Shown here in pieces: positions 1 through 13,800 of a stretch of DNA of 64,000 nt. Made by a program: the position numbers and the translations under genes. The first letter of the stretch is position 1. Each line of letters begins with the position of its first letter. The notes below the pieces were generated by a model. It worked only from the letters and a program-made list of their open reading frames with translations, was not told the DNA's origin and did no database searches. Source of the stretch: Holothuria scabra (lineage: Eukaryota; Echinodermata; Holothuroidea; Aspidochirotida; Holothuriidae); contig CM074185.1 in assembly GCA_037179385.1 (NCBI GenBank), forward strand, positions 53,757,000-53,820,999, written 5' to 3'.

Positions 1-3000
1 CCTAGGTATGTCGTTAAACCGCATTCAGATTCGGCGAGGATGTCGTGTGGCGCGAAAAGTATGTCCCCGAAGATCGCCGAGAAAATGCGCACATAAGACC
101 GATTGGTGCTCCTTCGATGCCACAAACCAAGCAAGCCCCTCCGTGATTGTGCACGGTGGCTGAGGGTTGTGTGATATGTCCACGGCATTTCACGACTGTC
201 GGAAGAGGCTTCCAAAGGAAGTACTTGCTCGGTGTTTGAAACTAAACTTGCACTTAAAAGTAGGTGTTAAAGAAAAAAGTTTTAAACACAATTTTACCCT
301 CACTTTGCAAAAACGTTTAGATATTAAACACACGTGTCAAATTCCGTAAAATTTCGCCTTTAAACACCGCTAAATGTTTAATTACGCACTTTTAGAAGAG
401 GAATGTTTAGGAATAACTTGACACGTGCGTTTTGAATCTTAATGTGTTTACAAAGTGGGTGATTTTTTTAGTTAGATGGAATTTTACTTCTCTAGTTCTA
501 ACTTATCGGTTTTAAGTTGGGTGGGCCAAGACAATTTTTCCAGTTCTTCCTCACTGGCTTGTTTTCCGTACATCATTGCTGCCAAGCGCACTGGCAGTAG
601 GTTTCATATTTAAGTCTAAAAAGTTTTTTAGAAAAACGATTACCCACCCACCTTTTTAGAGATTGCATGAACGATTATCTTGATGTAAAGCATGTGTTTG
701 TAAGTTGCACTGAATTACACGATGACAAAGCACGTGTCATCTCAACAAAAACCAGCCTGTCAACTGAGTAGTGGCGTACCCATTGTTGGGGGGGGGGGGT
801 TAAGTCAATAATTTAATTCTAAAACAATATTTTGTAATGGAAAAAAATGACTTCAAATCATGATTAATTGTTGCACCAAATTGCATCTAACGGTACTTAA
901 ATATTCAAAAAATTCTCAAAGGGGAGGATATCTTCACATACAGCTCTTCCCTTGACCCCTTCCGTATCCCCCTACATATCTCCCATTTGACCCCTCCCGT
1001 ATCAGGCCTTGCATTTGGCCAATCAAAAAATTTATCCAAACATTGCCACCGCTTTTAAGTCGAGTGAAAATACAGTCTTCCTTTTGACCATAATTACATC
1101 TTATTACCGTTAACAAGATTAGGTCACGATGACCGAAATTATTACGAAGGTACAAAAACAAGCAAAGTTTTAGCTGTTTTATTTTCACAAACGTTTGAGG
1201 AAATTACAAGTTCTCTGAACTGTGTACATAACACCGAAGAGGATGGCGTTCTTTTCTTGAAAAAGAAGGTAAAACTCATTGGCAAGAGATTAAAGCAATA
1301 ATATAGAGCGTATGCTTCGGCGTCTAATTATTCGAGCTCTCACTCAGTCTGTTTTGTGACGTCCTATGGATAGACATATTGCTTTACCAACCTTTAGTTG
1401 AAGGGAACTACATGTGTTATGTTACACCCACCCTTACTAGACTCATCCAAGATAAATTGATGAAATGAATTGAAAACTTATAATTTTATAGCCGTTACTG
1501 GAATTGAAAAGAATAAATGGGACGGTGATCCTACATGAGTAAAAAATTTCTTAACGGTTGTCATCTCAAAGCACTAGGAAAAGTTTGAATAAGGTCGCTT
1601 TTTAAATCCATAATGTCATTTTCAGTTTTATAACTGGATTAGAAGAGAATATATTTTGAAAAATTAATTTGAAGGTTAAAGACGGTTTTCCCCTTGGATG
1701 CAGGAGAGGAGAGACCTCATTGTGTCGATCTTGGTAACCAAGGGCATCATAACGAAGACTCTGTCCAGTACAATTTCTTGTAGGTGTATGCAAATAAACG
1801 ATCCGATTGCCTCAGTAAAACTTTACTCTTGTTTTTTTTTTAGTTCGATTCGTACTTTGTCGATATATCCATTTCAATTGATGCTGGCGTATACGACACC
1901 CTATACAAATTGGCACATTACTAAAAATGCAATATTATTCATCAGGACACGAAACGGAATTTATCGCCATCCCATGTTCCCCAAAATTTCCAGCATACTC
2001 TAGTGCAGTACACATCTCTTTCTGAATCCTATATGGAGGGTTGGGACCCATGTAGAAATTTAACGTCGTGGGGTTTTAACATGTTATTTTTTTTATTTTT
2101 CATTGGTCAAAAGCACTTCATCTTCGTTGACTATATATTGTTCCACTCTTTGTTTTAAGTTAGTCGTCTCTCTCTTCCACGCACAACACCTTCCTCATCA
2201 CAATTGTAAACAAGGGCTAATTAGTATGAAAATTTGACCATTATTTCACCTGAAACAAACTTTTTAAAACCCTTTTTAGTGCTTTCACCTACGTCACAAG
2301 CCTTGCCCCTTTTTGACGGCATACGCATTTAGTGCAACTGGCTGAGAAGCAGCTGGCGACCCACGTGTGAGTTTGCACTTGTTGCCCGGCAGTGGAAGTG
2401 GTTTCCCAATTATGTAACGTGAAAATACTGTATACCCATTGTCCGTGGGAATCCTTCCGGCTGCAAACAAGTACAAATATCCGTTATAACACTTTGCAGT
2501 TTTAGATATGAAAAAGGAATGTATCAAGTTATTTTCATCAGTATGCACATGTCATACATAAAACCTTGGCATCCTATCATTGCGACACATTCAAATCTTA
2601 TTGAAATATATATGCTGAGTCCGTATAATCTTCTTTTTGGAACAACAAGCCACATATAAGATTATTTTTCACAGAGGAGATCACCACCAGGTAAGGCAAA
2701 GTTTGTTTCCCAAGCTTGACGAAATAGAATAAAGAATCTGTAAACGAAAACAAACAAAACATATAAATCAGAAATGTCTTTCGAATACTTTATTTGCCAC
2801 ATAAACACATGAGTCATTGTTTTGAAAGAGATTTAGGCTCAAAACGAACGAAGTCATGCAGTGGAAATCCGGATAATACTTATTTGTGGGTCCTCACTTT
2901 CATGAATTCAATGAGTTTGACTTGTTTCTCACTCGATTTATTGGATTCTGTTAGAGGGTGATTATTTTTCGTTCGCCGCAGAGAGTGGCGGAATCAAAGC

Positions 3001-5271
3001 GGCGAGGCGTTGGGGGGGGGGGGGCGGTGAAGCATGGGAACAAATGCACCTGAGATGCGCCAAATCTTTGACCCCAGATTCCCTCTCTCACACCTAAATC
3101 AAATTGAACTCGTCTACTAAAAGAAACTACATCCATCCTATTTTTTTCCGTGAAATAAATACTGCGAACTCAGGGCCTCTTTGGACTTTCTTCACTAGAG
3201 TTCTACCCAAGAAACCCATACGGGGAATACTTAACACCTTGAACCTAACATGTGAAAGTATTACATACATCATGGAGTGTGATAAAGCCTCCGAGTTTTG
3301 ATGAGCCTTTCCCCTGATCCCACCCTGGTTTTGCTTTTCTTCCCAAAGGGAGTGACCCTAAGTTGGATGTGAGGACTCCCAGGCCTTACACTTTGCTCTC
3401 ATTTTCGTGTTGAGCGCAAAATATTTGTGCACCCAATATTTCCTTTTGTCCTTTGCCAGTCTTGAAATTTGGATCCCGCAACAGCAGTTTTCTAGGTTTG
3501 GAACACACACGAGGATATAGTGCATGGTCTCTCTATATAAAAGCAGGTCCAGGATGACGTCTGCTTGCAAAGCAAATTTAATTCTATAAAATGCCACAGG
3601 CTGGACTAAAAGCATCTATCATAATCTCCAAGTTCAATGCACGCACCCACTTTTTAATAAAAGGTACATGCCACTTTAACTGGCGTTGTGTGTCAAAATA
3701 ACTCTACTCTATCTTTTAAATTTTTGTGTTTATGGTCTTCTGTTAAGTACTCAGCAAATGTTTTTTATTTTTTCATTTCATTTCGTTTTCTTAAACGAGT
3801 ATAAATGACTAACACTAATAGATTAGAAGAACAAAATCATTAAAAGAAAAAAGAATGTCGCAATAAAATTTAAAGAGCTCACCTTGTTAAAGTAGTTTAT
3901 TTAAAATACAATAAAGGTTCTAAATTTTCTGACTGGAAGAATAATGAAGCAGGATAAAAGCGATAACCTTTGAATAGTTGAATCCTGTATTTTGGGAGAA
4001 GATTATGCGTTTTTTACTTGATCAAGAGGTTAGTTAGCGAGGGGGAAATGCAATGGGCGGTTTTTGTTATTTTCAGTAAACTCGTTTTTTTCTAAAGAGT
4101 TTCATCAAGTTATTAAAATGTTCATTTGATAATATTTCACAAAGTTTCCTGTGATTTCAGTCCCCGGTAATTCACCGGGATATTGCATCAATTACTTTCT
4201 AAAAACCTTCAGGCTGTAAAATCTTTTAGATTGCAATTAGAAACCAATACAAACTTGGAGTCTCAAATTTGAATCTAAAAAAGTCATTTACAATCTTTCA
4301 GAGTTAATATATACTTTGAAGCTGGATTCGTCCCTAATTCACCCTTTTGGATTTGCAGAGTGTAAACTCCACTAAAATACCTTACAAAGGCCATATGGCT
4401 TATTACGCCTGAAGATGGAACTTAACAATTCATCTCCAGACTATTATATTATTCATATCACTATATAGTCATCATGAACCATTATTCCATTTACACAGAG
4501 GTATGATGGCTCAGAGTGTATCAATGAAGCTGTTCACGCCAACGAAACTTATAGAATCCTTTACCGGATTCAAAAAGTCTATTTTAAATAAATTCTGTTT
4601 AAGTCTTATTAAGATCTACGAGTAATTTACTTTTGTCTCAGCCCTGTGAAAAATATTGCTTGCTGAAATATATATACATTGCAGAATACATTTATTACTT
4701 CCCCTCGTGCCCAATTAGAAAATATGCTGGCATTGTTGAGATAGCAGTAAAATGAAGCGGCTTGTTTCATAGTTTTCTCATTTACGTGAGTCTAATGGGT
4801 GTGTCAAACAATTGCTACTTAAACATTTTAATACATAAGCCAAAACTACAAGTAATTTTAGTGTTTTAAAAATAATTCAAATGACGGAAAACTTAATATG
4901 TTTTTACTTTGTACTTGTTGTGTAGACTGGTAGGTCATGACTTGCACAAACACAGCCACAATAATTCAAATAGGTCAATTTTTAAGTTGCAAACTGAGAT
5001 AACAATAGGCCTACTGTTTGGCGGATGAGTAAAGATAGAAGTTAAGCATGAACAATATCACATTTGTCGTGAGACGATGAGAGGTTTTACTAATGAACGG
5101 CTCACAAATGTCAAAAAATCCTTCTCATTATTACAAAGCGTCAATTCTTTTTTTCTTACAATGGCTCTCCACCCTGATTCCAAACATGGATGATTCCATT
5201 TTCGTAACATCACTGACCTATATCGTTAGTCTATCCCTCCCTTCTCTCCCTATATTTCCAGTGATCAGTTT
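1..5271. other. Gene-free stretch
   Basis: I see no exon with recognisable protein similarity and bounded splice sites. The open frames here are short and low in complexity. There are homopolymer tracts (G at about 790-799 and 3013-3024) and a 'gtggcgta' repeat fragment near 774. The stretch is AT-rich intergenic DNA. Confidence 0.6.
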
Positions 5272-5405
5272 CGGCTGTTTAACAAGGAATTTCTTGATTG
5301 ACTGTTGTCATTTTATTGTATCAATGATTATGGTGTTCTTTGAAAGGGATAGGGATTAGGGCTTTTGTTAGCCAGTTTGGAAGTTGCTTGCTAAACAGAG
5401 CGCAT
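5272..5405 (+). mobile_element. Decayed short inverted-repeat element (MITE), copy 1
   Basis: Related to the better copy at 8275-8486. Both share the start CTGTTTAACAAGG, then TTTCTTGATTG.CTGTTG.CATT and a GGGATTAGGG run. The end (TAAACAG..CGCAT) is a decayed inverted version of the start. No coding capacity. About 80 bp of the interior is missing compared with copy 2. Confidence 0.55.
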
Positions 5406-8274
5406 CTGTCCATAAATACCCTAATCAGCCTACTACGTATTTCTACTTCTCACTAAATACCCGCCCCCCCCCCCCACCCCTCGTTAGGGATATGACGGAG
5501 GGAAAAGTTCTCTGCGGCTAAAACGAACTTTAGAGAGCAATATTCTGAAACCGCATGTCACATAGTCGGGTGGATAATGGGTTTTTCTGCTTGTGAAGAA
5601 CATTCCTACAAGACGGCTTCGAATGCTTCAGATCAGTACGTTCAAAAATTTAGCCAATATACCGATGGCTTGTACTTAAACTATGTCCAATTTATAGAAG
5701 AGTCCATAGAGGCTCTTCGAGCACAATTTCTCTCTCAAAAATGTTTGTGAAGTGTAATTTACTTCGTAGTTTAGCACAACTTTCTACATTTAACATGTAT
5801 TATTTTGGATAACGTTGGGCTTAAGTTTTTGATGAAATAAAAGCCTTTATGAATCTATGCAGAGAAAGTCACACAGTTAAGGGAAGACATTGGACAATAC
5901 CCTTCTCCCTGATTTCAATTTTATAATTTTCAAAATTTATAAACTATTTTTGTAGCACCAGAATACATGTGCGGGGCACTATTTCAGGGAATCTTGCAAT
6001 CACAATCACATGTGCACAGCACATTGCATGACCCTAAGAGGAAACTTCTGACCAAAGATGATAAAGCGCTGATAAACCACTCTGGTGAAAGCACGTACTA
6101 AAATGTGTTGTGCGTCATGGAGCTGCCTGTCCGCCATTTCAGTTTAGCAAATCCTCTCAACCAGCATTGCCTACGTTAAGACACTTAATAACAAAACATG
6201 AACAACGAAATCTGAAGAAAGACAATCTGGTCGTTTATTGTGCCAATTTGAACGGGAACAGGGAACAGAGCTTTTACTTGTCTTTGTATTGTACACAGTA
6301 CGTTTTCACATATGTAAGCGACATATCAGTTTGTGAATTCCAACAACGGCGGTTATGTTGCCCCATGACTTTGTACGTTTTCTTGGCCGAGTGATCTATC
6401 TTGCGGCTACTGCGCTTAGCCATCTTTGCTCTTGACTACATTTCTGCTAGAAAAATGTATTACCATTTATTATTGACTTCGGTGAAAGTTGGACATTTTT
6501 ACAATTGTTGGAATTTTGAGAGGTTAGTGCATATTTTGTCACATATCTACCTAAGTAATATTGGCCGGATTTTTAGCAGCTTTTCCTGAGATAAAAGAAA
6601 AAAAGGAATGCATGATAACTTACCTATCATCTGGGATAGAGGTTTCATTTGTGATAAAAGCATTAACTTTTTTAGCCAGGTCTCTCGTGTAGCTAGGATC
6701 TTTGAGCTTATCAAACCCGAACACTTCGACGTACCCACATGGTGCAGAAGACAGATTTCGGAACAAACGAAGGTTGGGGCGTACCCAAAGGGCAATCTAA
6801 TATGAAAAAGCGGAAGGATAACTAATATAGGCCAATATACTATAGATCATGTTTCGACTTGTTTCTCCTCCAATATAATAATTAATTCAATAAAAATTCT
6901 AGACTTTGTCCTTTTTCAACAAATGGATATTAATGACTCAATCAATTTGTGTATTCATAGGTATTGAAGACAATATCAAACGTTCAAACTGGTGCAGGTC
7001 AGACCATGACTTAAAGTAACCTAAGCACAAGGATCTGTCGTTAATGAATTTTGCTAATTAAAGAGCTTGCCGAAATACTTATCTCCCACCCAAAGCCTTT
7101 GATCAGATAATATGTTTGTTGAGCTTTACTTACTTCGTAATCGACAGCAAACCACTCTTCCAACTTCTTCAAAAATTTTGCTCGAAAGGCATCATTGAAG
7201 ACTTCTTCGCCAGCGCTTGTATGAATTACGCACCTCATTTTTAAATTAATACTTCGAGAAGGTATATCTGTGAACAAGCTTAAAAATGCTGACAATGCTT
7301 CTCTAAATGAAATGACGAGGCACTTCTAAGGAATTCAAAGTAAACTACAGAGCGGTTATAGCAAATGCCGTATGGACATGTTTGCTAACTACTATACATG
7401 CATTTCCTAAAACGTCCACCTGGAATTGAGATCAGAAGGCGTAAGCAGACTCGAAAGTTAAAGACATTTAATTTCTGCTCACCCGCATAATTTCTGTTCT
7501 CAATAAGTGATCCGTTCTTTCCCTTTGTCATATGTTGGGGTTGTAAAGTGGTTTTCCGTTCGACGTTTGTACGGGTTAATGACTAATTTCATTTGTTTAA
7601 AAGCAAGTTTCGCGTGGTGGCGAATTTCAGGACCTGATAGCTGGCTGTTGGAGGGTCTAAGCCTAAGGGGAGGACATTCCCGAATTGAGCAAGTTTTGAA
7701 TACTAAAGTATTAAAGGCCTATGGGGAGGACATTCCTTTGAAAAAGTTTTGAACATGTAAGTACCGCAGATGTAATCTGGTGCAATGTATATCATTTTAC
7801 AACAAATTTTTTTGCCATTACAAAAACCGTTTTTTCAGAATCCCATGGTCCTCTGTCCCCTCTTCTGAATACGCCAATGTGTTCCACACTACTTCTTGAA
7901 ATATTAAAAAATCCAGTGGATGTCCTGTACCACAAACTAATCTTATATTCATGGCAATTGCACAGGTCATTTTCCGTGAGAGTTCGAAGGCTCAAGTGCG
8001 CAGCTAATTTTTTGTGGAAACTTATGACAACAAGGTTTTTCCCTCCTTTCGTGTAAAACTGTAAAAACTGTAAAATACTACCCCATTGTATCCTCCCGTA
8101 CACTCTTGCCAAAATAGAACTATTTCTCCCAAAATTCTGCCCAAATGGAAAGGCTACCCCGTCCTCCCGTATATACTGTGAACAGTCTATTCTGTACCTA
8201 GTACATTTCGGACAGTAAGAGGAAATAATCAAGAAAAATAATCAAAGATGGAGATGGGAGTATTTACGGGTATA
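5406..8274. other. Gene-free stretch with a short tandem duplication
   Basis: No supportable gene. A C-rich tract lies near 5461-5480. Two copies of GGGGAGGACATTCC about 57 bp apart (near 7667 and 7724), each followed by AAGTTTTGAA, form a small two-copy tandem duplication. Longer open frames, such as one on the minus strand at 7792-8232, have no recognisable domain. Confidence 0.5.
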
Positions 8275-8486
8275 TGCGCACTGTTTAACAAGGTGTTTCT
8301 TGATTGGCTGTTGCCATTGTATTGTATCGATTATATTCTTTGTTCGCGTTAGGGATTAGGTTAGGGATTAGGGTTATCGTTCGCCAGTAAGGAATTTGTT
8401 GGTTAAACCGGGGAGGTGTTTTGAGCTAAAATTAAAGATTCGATGGATCTCCATCTTATAACACCTCCCTCTTTAAACAGTGCGCA
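8275..8486 (+). mobile_element. MITE copy 2 with 14-bp terminal inverted repeats
   Basis: The left end TGCGCACTGTTTAA and right end TTTAAACAGTGCGCA are perfect inverted copies around a 212-bp unit without an open frame. The interior contains a telomere-like run (TTAGGGATTAGG repeated, 8345-8376). The shared interior at 5272-5405 confirms that it is dispersed. No clear target-site duplication, so the superfamily is unassigned. Confidence 0.75.
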
Positions 8487-9631
8487 TCACCCCGTATCTA
8501 CCGGCAATATAATTTAATTATTCTGTAGGGATGAAATTTTGGATGGGGGTCTCTCTCCCTCCCCTCCATGTCATCCACTGGGGGATTCCCAATAGATCGA
8601 AGGTTCACAGGATGGAAGGATTGGCTAACCTTCGGTGTGGCAAACTTTCCATTCAGCGGTGAATCTTTGATTTAGTCAGTGAATCTTCGATTTAATTAAC
8701 GTGTTTTATCTAGTGAAACGAGGGCTACATTTTTACACTTTTACCAATAATAGAACTATTTACCAAAATCAGAATGATTATAGACTATGAAAAGAATGTT
8801 ATATTCAATTTCATGTACTTTCGGTCTGGTAACCTTAGATCTTAAAAATCCTAGCCGACTGCTGACCTGCACCTAAAGGACAATAAACAGTATTTTTCTT
8901 CAGTTTCCAATTGCAAAACGCCTTTTCTGGTAATAGTATCAAACATTGGCGACTTTGTATCGCTTTCAGGACTTATTGCAATTACTCAATATATAATATT
9001 ACTTAAAGCTGGAGGAGTCTCATATTTGGAGAAAATGAAACACATAAGCCTTCACGGTAGCGAAAAGACGTTTTCATGAAGTTGAATTGTGAGAAAACAA
9101 AAGTCTGCTTCATTCAACAACGAGGTCCTCTTGAGCACATCTCTAAACATATGAAACAATGTAAAATACAAAAGGCCGGGTGTCAATTACATTAGGAACG
9201 TGTTAACTTCAGTGTCGGAAATTAATATGATGATTCTTTAGTGTAAAATCTTTAAAGAGGTAGAGGCCCAACTACATTTGTGAAAGCTACAGAATGATTG
9301 GTTCACTTGGGTAAATTTGTAACTTTCCTGTTCATGCGCACGGTCATTTTAATGAAGAACGCACGTTAACCTGTCAGTAATTGACCAATCGAAGCTGAGG
9401 ATTGCTAAGTATGATTCAAATAAATTTTAAATTTTATTCATCTCTTGCTTCCACGTTCGTAATGATCGACAAATACTTTAAAAATACCCTTAAATATACA
9501 TGACAAAGGCCAACAGCCAACTAAGCTAAAAGGAACTATAGCCTATATGGTTTTCCAGGACAGTGAAATGTGGCGGGTTGTTTATTGTAGCAGGTAATCG
9601 GTAAACACATGTGATGAACGATGAAAATGTA
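8487..9631. other. Gene-free stretch
   Basis: AT-rich sequence with no recognisable exon, RNA or repeat structure. Confidence 0.45.
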
Positions 9632-10026
9632 AAGCCACGGTCACATTACAACGAATTCGATGTTTTTGTTTTTCTTTTTTATCTTTTAGTTTTTGTTAAA
9701 ATCTTCTCCAGGCTCTGGTCGGAAATAACAAAAAACAAAAAACAAAAAAAAAAAAAAAATCTTAAAGATTAAAATGACTGATTACATGACAGAAAACCCA
9801 CGTACATTTTTTATCGAACACTATAGTTCGATAAAATCTATCTGTCGATGCGATGTAAGGGAATAATAAGTATAAATTTAAATTTCATAGTCCTGTTGTA
9901 CAACCCATATTTTACACAGGTTGGCAAATGCTGGGTTCTTCCGATCGGAGGTGGGAAGACTTTAAACAAAACTCAAATAGACGGATCGGAATCCGATCGT
10001 AGTTCCTTGTAATGTTACCTCGGCTT
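9632..10026 (+). mobile_element. MITE family A, intact copy
   Basis: Terminal inverted repeats of about 23 bp: left AAGCCACGGTCACATTACAA, right end complementary to AAGCCGAGGTAACATTACAA. The 395-bp body lacks coding capacity and contains a TCGGATC-type inner repeat. A second copy of the same family begins at 19160 and shares an interior block (TAGTATAAATTTAA-like). It lies about 650 bp upstream of the homeobox start codon. Confidence 0.7.
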
Positions 10027-10682
10027 CCCTGGGACATTTAAATGTGCTTGGAAGGGTTAACGTATGGGATTGATAGTAATGCTTCGATCAGGAGGTTGTT
10101 ATTTAGCCAAATAACAACTGTTTGCTTCGATTAATTCAATACATGAACTCATATATCCACATATGATCTTAACCTTTGCCATATTGTACTCATACAGAAA
10201 AAATTAAATCCAAATTTATCTTTTATCCTTATATAAACGATACAGTGTCCAAGAAATTGAATTATACTTTCCCTTTAATATTCGCCTGTGTACTCTGACG
10301 TGATTCAAGTATGCAAAAATGTCCACACTCAATCACACTTTTAAAGCAGGAGTCAATATCTCGTTTTCATATACTTAATTTAACTACTCTCGAGGAAGGG
10401 TTAGAATTTAATAGTCTAATGGATGTAGCTGGCGCTTGATAAATCTCCAAATTTTTGATAAATGCCGGTTAGTAAAGTATACCTTCTATAAACCAATCAA
10501 ACTCGGAGTGAGGTTTTCAAATTTTTTGCTCCTTGAGAGAGTAAAAACATCATTAACTTTCCCATTTCAGGGGAATTATTGTATTTTTCATGGTGAAGGT
10601 TGTGAGAACTGCATGTATATTGTTTACCACGAATTACTCACTGGCAGTACAGTGTTGGATATTTTTCCAAGTATACTTAAAA
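10027..10682 (+). promoter_or_regulatory. Upstream region and probable 5' UTR of the homeobox gene
   Basis: No open frame of interest. A good 3' splice site (pyrimidines then TTTCAG) ends at about 10569, so the first coding exon may start there as the acceptor of an upstream non-coding exon. The frame is open upstream to 10590, but that extension is hydrophobic and lacks family features. The Met at 10683 directly precedes the TN motif and is preferred. No TATA box could be assigned. Confidence 0.35.
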
Positions 10683-10827
10683 ATGAACCAGAACAGTAGA
10701 ACTCCGTTTTCAATCAAGGATATTTTAAATCTGGAAAAAGAAGAAAAATTATGTCCGACAGAAACTGCAGACTTGATTACACGGTACTGGTTCACATATC
10801 GTTACCATCCTGAAAGTTACAGTCCAG
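10683..10827 (+). other. Homeobox exon 1 (TN motif)
   Basis: Encodes residues 1-48 plus one base. It starts MNQNSRTPFSIKDILNL and ends at CAG|GTAAGT, a strong donor. After the motif comes an acidic stretch and an aromatic patch (RYWFTYRYHPE). Phase 1 matches the acceptor at 17875, giving a Gly codon across the junction. Confidence 0.8.
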
Positions 10828-13800
10828 GTAAGTTGCCCTGGCCTTTGGTTCATTTCCGTTTCAGGATAGATAAGTAATAAAGGTAATTGTTAAAACATAA
10901 GTAAGTACACCGATTGAAAACGTGAAACGGTTATAAAATTTTAAGTGCATGCAGAAACACAAAGACCGGGATCTGTCTCAGAAATTAGGGGAGGTCCTCA
11001 GTTCCAGATTGACAAGTCCGTAGCATGGCATAGCGGGCGTTACGGGATCACCGACACGGGCACCGAAGAAGGAGTATTCCAAGCTTGTAGTTAGAAGTTA
11101 AATCATATGAAATCTTTACAGTGTCGTTGCTCCTTGCCTGCCCTTGCCGCGTCGGTCAAAACGAGCGAAAAGATCTCTCTTCTGGTGAGAATTTTTCCCT
11201 CCTTTTGCAATACAGTGGTGTGATCATGGAAGTACTACCTCGGAGGTAGTACTTGCATGGTGTGATTGAATTTGATATTGGGGTCACTAACAAGGAACTT
11301 TCAGTAGTTTTTGAATAACAGCGCGACGGACCACATCAAGCTCTTCAGAGTCAGTCTCTAGTTCAGAATGATGTTAATTGTAGTTTGAAGTTTTCGGAGA
11401 AGAAATGAAAATTTTGAATAAATTTTGAATAAATTTGTTGTACGAGTAAAGTTAGCTACAAACGAAAGTAGCCTAGTCATCACGTCACGCATATCTTAGC
11501 CAAGTACTCAAGCAGGCAGCTACATCAGTAAAGACGCAATGGATGGCGATGAAAAAATAGAAAAGAACCAAAAAATGAAAAAACCCAAACTAAAAACGAA
11601 ACAAAAAAATTAAAAGAAAAAAAAAAACTATTTCGAAGTTTCGATTTCTCAGAAGAGGGACCGGAATATTTATTTTCATGCAAAGTGCATAAGAAAAATT
11701 CCTTCCCGAAGAGTCAATTAAAACCTTAGATATAAATAATGTTCCCGTCCAACCCTAACGCTGAAATGGAAGAAAAAACCGAAACTGTCAAAAAGTATTG
11801 GTTGCCAATCCCAAATAACTGACTTATTTTTACTCCGTGTCGATATCATTCAGTCCCTTCTCAAAGCCACACTGCCTTTCTTTTTTTAATTAAATATACA
11901 TGAATCAGTATTTTCGAAGAGGTCAGAAAAATCCTTGTATTCAAAAAGACCGACAGGAAATAAATTTTTAAGTTCTGATACACCATCTTACACACTGTCA
12001 TGTACCGTGCTGTTATTCGTTAGAAATGTTTGCTATTAATGCTGTTATGAATCACACAGTGGTGTACGCAGCGGGGGCAGGGGAGAATGCCCCATCCGAA
12101 CCCACAAAAAAAAAAAAATCGGCAAAATCTAAATTTCGGGCGGAAATTTGGGAAAATCCATATTTGGGCAGGAATTTGGGGAAATTTCGTGCAGGAGTTT
12201 GGGAGAAATATCGGACAGATACCTAAGTTTTAAAGCGCGACGAAATCTTAAAAAGATATGCCAGAAAAAGAACAAAACTTCATAGTGACGGCAAAATTTG
12301 CAAGAAAAGTCAACAAGATTAAAAAAAAAAGTCGCGATACATTCGGGCAGTACTGAACGCTCTTTTTCGCGAGTTTCATTTCACAGTTTATTACATAACA
12401 ATGCCCCAAATGGTTGAATATCCAAATTTTTTCATGCATTTGCTGGAAAATATCATATTCAGGGTAACAGTTTACGAAAAATGAAAAGGATGAAAAATCA
12501 CTACACATTTGGGACGCATGGGGCTAAAGAGTAAGTATACTTCAGCCCGTTTTTAAATATTTTGTAGCACAGTAGCACAGTGCCGAAAATGGCCGATTTT
12601 TTAAATACTTTCAAATATTTGCCCCTAAAAAGAAAACGCCGTATTTAAAGTAAAATTTTCATGGCAAATAAAAATGGTAACAAAGATTTGCGACACATTG
12701 GGGTAGCCTATGAAAAAAATTCTCCTGACCACTTTGTATTGCAGTTTTGCAAAAATTGCCAGAAGTGGCAAAATATTTGGGCGAAGTTTGAAAAGATGCT
12801 GAAACGTTTTCAATCGCGAAATTAATTTCACAGACAGACAGGAGGGTGCTTAGGGGAAGTGCTTAATAGTTTGCCATCTATCCTGGCACTACAGCCAAAA
12901 TCTGGCAATGGTTATGAAAATCGGGTGTTTTGTTTTCAGTAGTACAGCGATGAGAATGTCTTAATTCTCATAAGTGAGACTACATGAAAATTCATTTATC
13001 TGACCTGTGTAAGGTGACATATTTTCAAAAGATGTTACTAACAGAGGTAAAATCATAGTCGGAAATTAGAGCAGTCACACAGTTTCATTAATTCAGTGTA
13101 TACTGGATTTAGCCAAGAGTCGCAATAGAATAAAACACAAAAGCACGTTCAATTCTGTTTTCTGTAGTTTTTGCCCGAGAATATGGAAGACCGTTTCATC
13201 TATTGGAAGTGGTGCATTTAATCTGGTTATCTTAATTTTGTGACCAACATGACGACTGCTTATATCCTCCTTCAAAGCTTGAAAAATACCATTTCTGGCT
13301 GTCTGAGGGTTCAGTCCGACTTCTCAAAATTTTCTCCGCGCCAAACAATGGTGTCGCTACGCTTAGATAGTCTTCCTTACAGAATTTTAGTTTCAAGAGA
13401 ACGTTTTTTCGCAAACAAAAGCTCAAATAGCGACTGCTTTAATGATTTCCCTTATAGGCTTGGGAAATGTCATTTTCGACTCCCTGAGAAGTAAGGATTT
13501 CCAGAATTTTTTCTGCTCTCCGCGCCAAGTATAATCCGGCCTGAAGGCCTTGAAGGGCAGTTGTTTTACGACGCTAAGCGACCACGAATGTGGGAGAAGC
13601 CGTTGGCTTATAAATTACAATTACACGTCGGGTGGCAACCAATTCAACAATTTTGATCAAATTTGCTATTTTTTGAAAGGCCAGTTCAGTTGGGAAAACC
13701 CTAGATTGCTCTTGGATGAAAAACCACCTTACTTTGACCCGGTCAGGAATCGAACTCCAAACCGCCCGGTTGCTAAGTTTTATCGCTCCAAACATATCAA

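Noticed and set aside
10590..10682. Upstream in-frame Met for the homeobox protein
   Set aside because: It would add a hydrophobic 31-residue leader unlike any homeodomain protein; the Met at 10683 directly precedes the TN motif.
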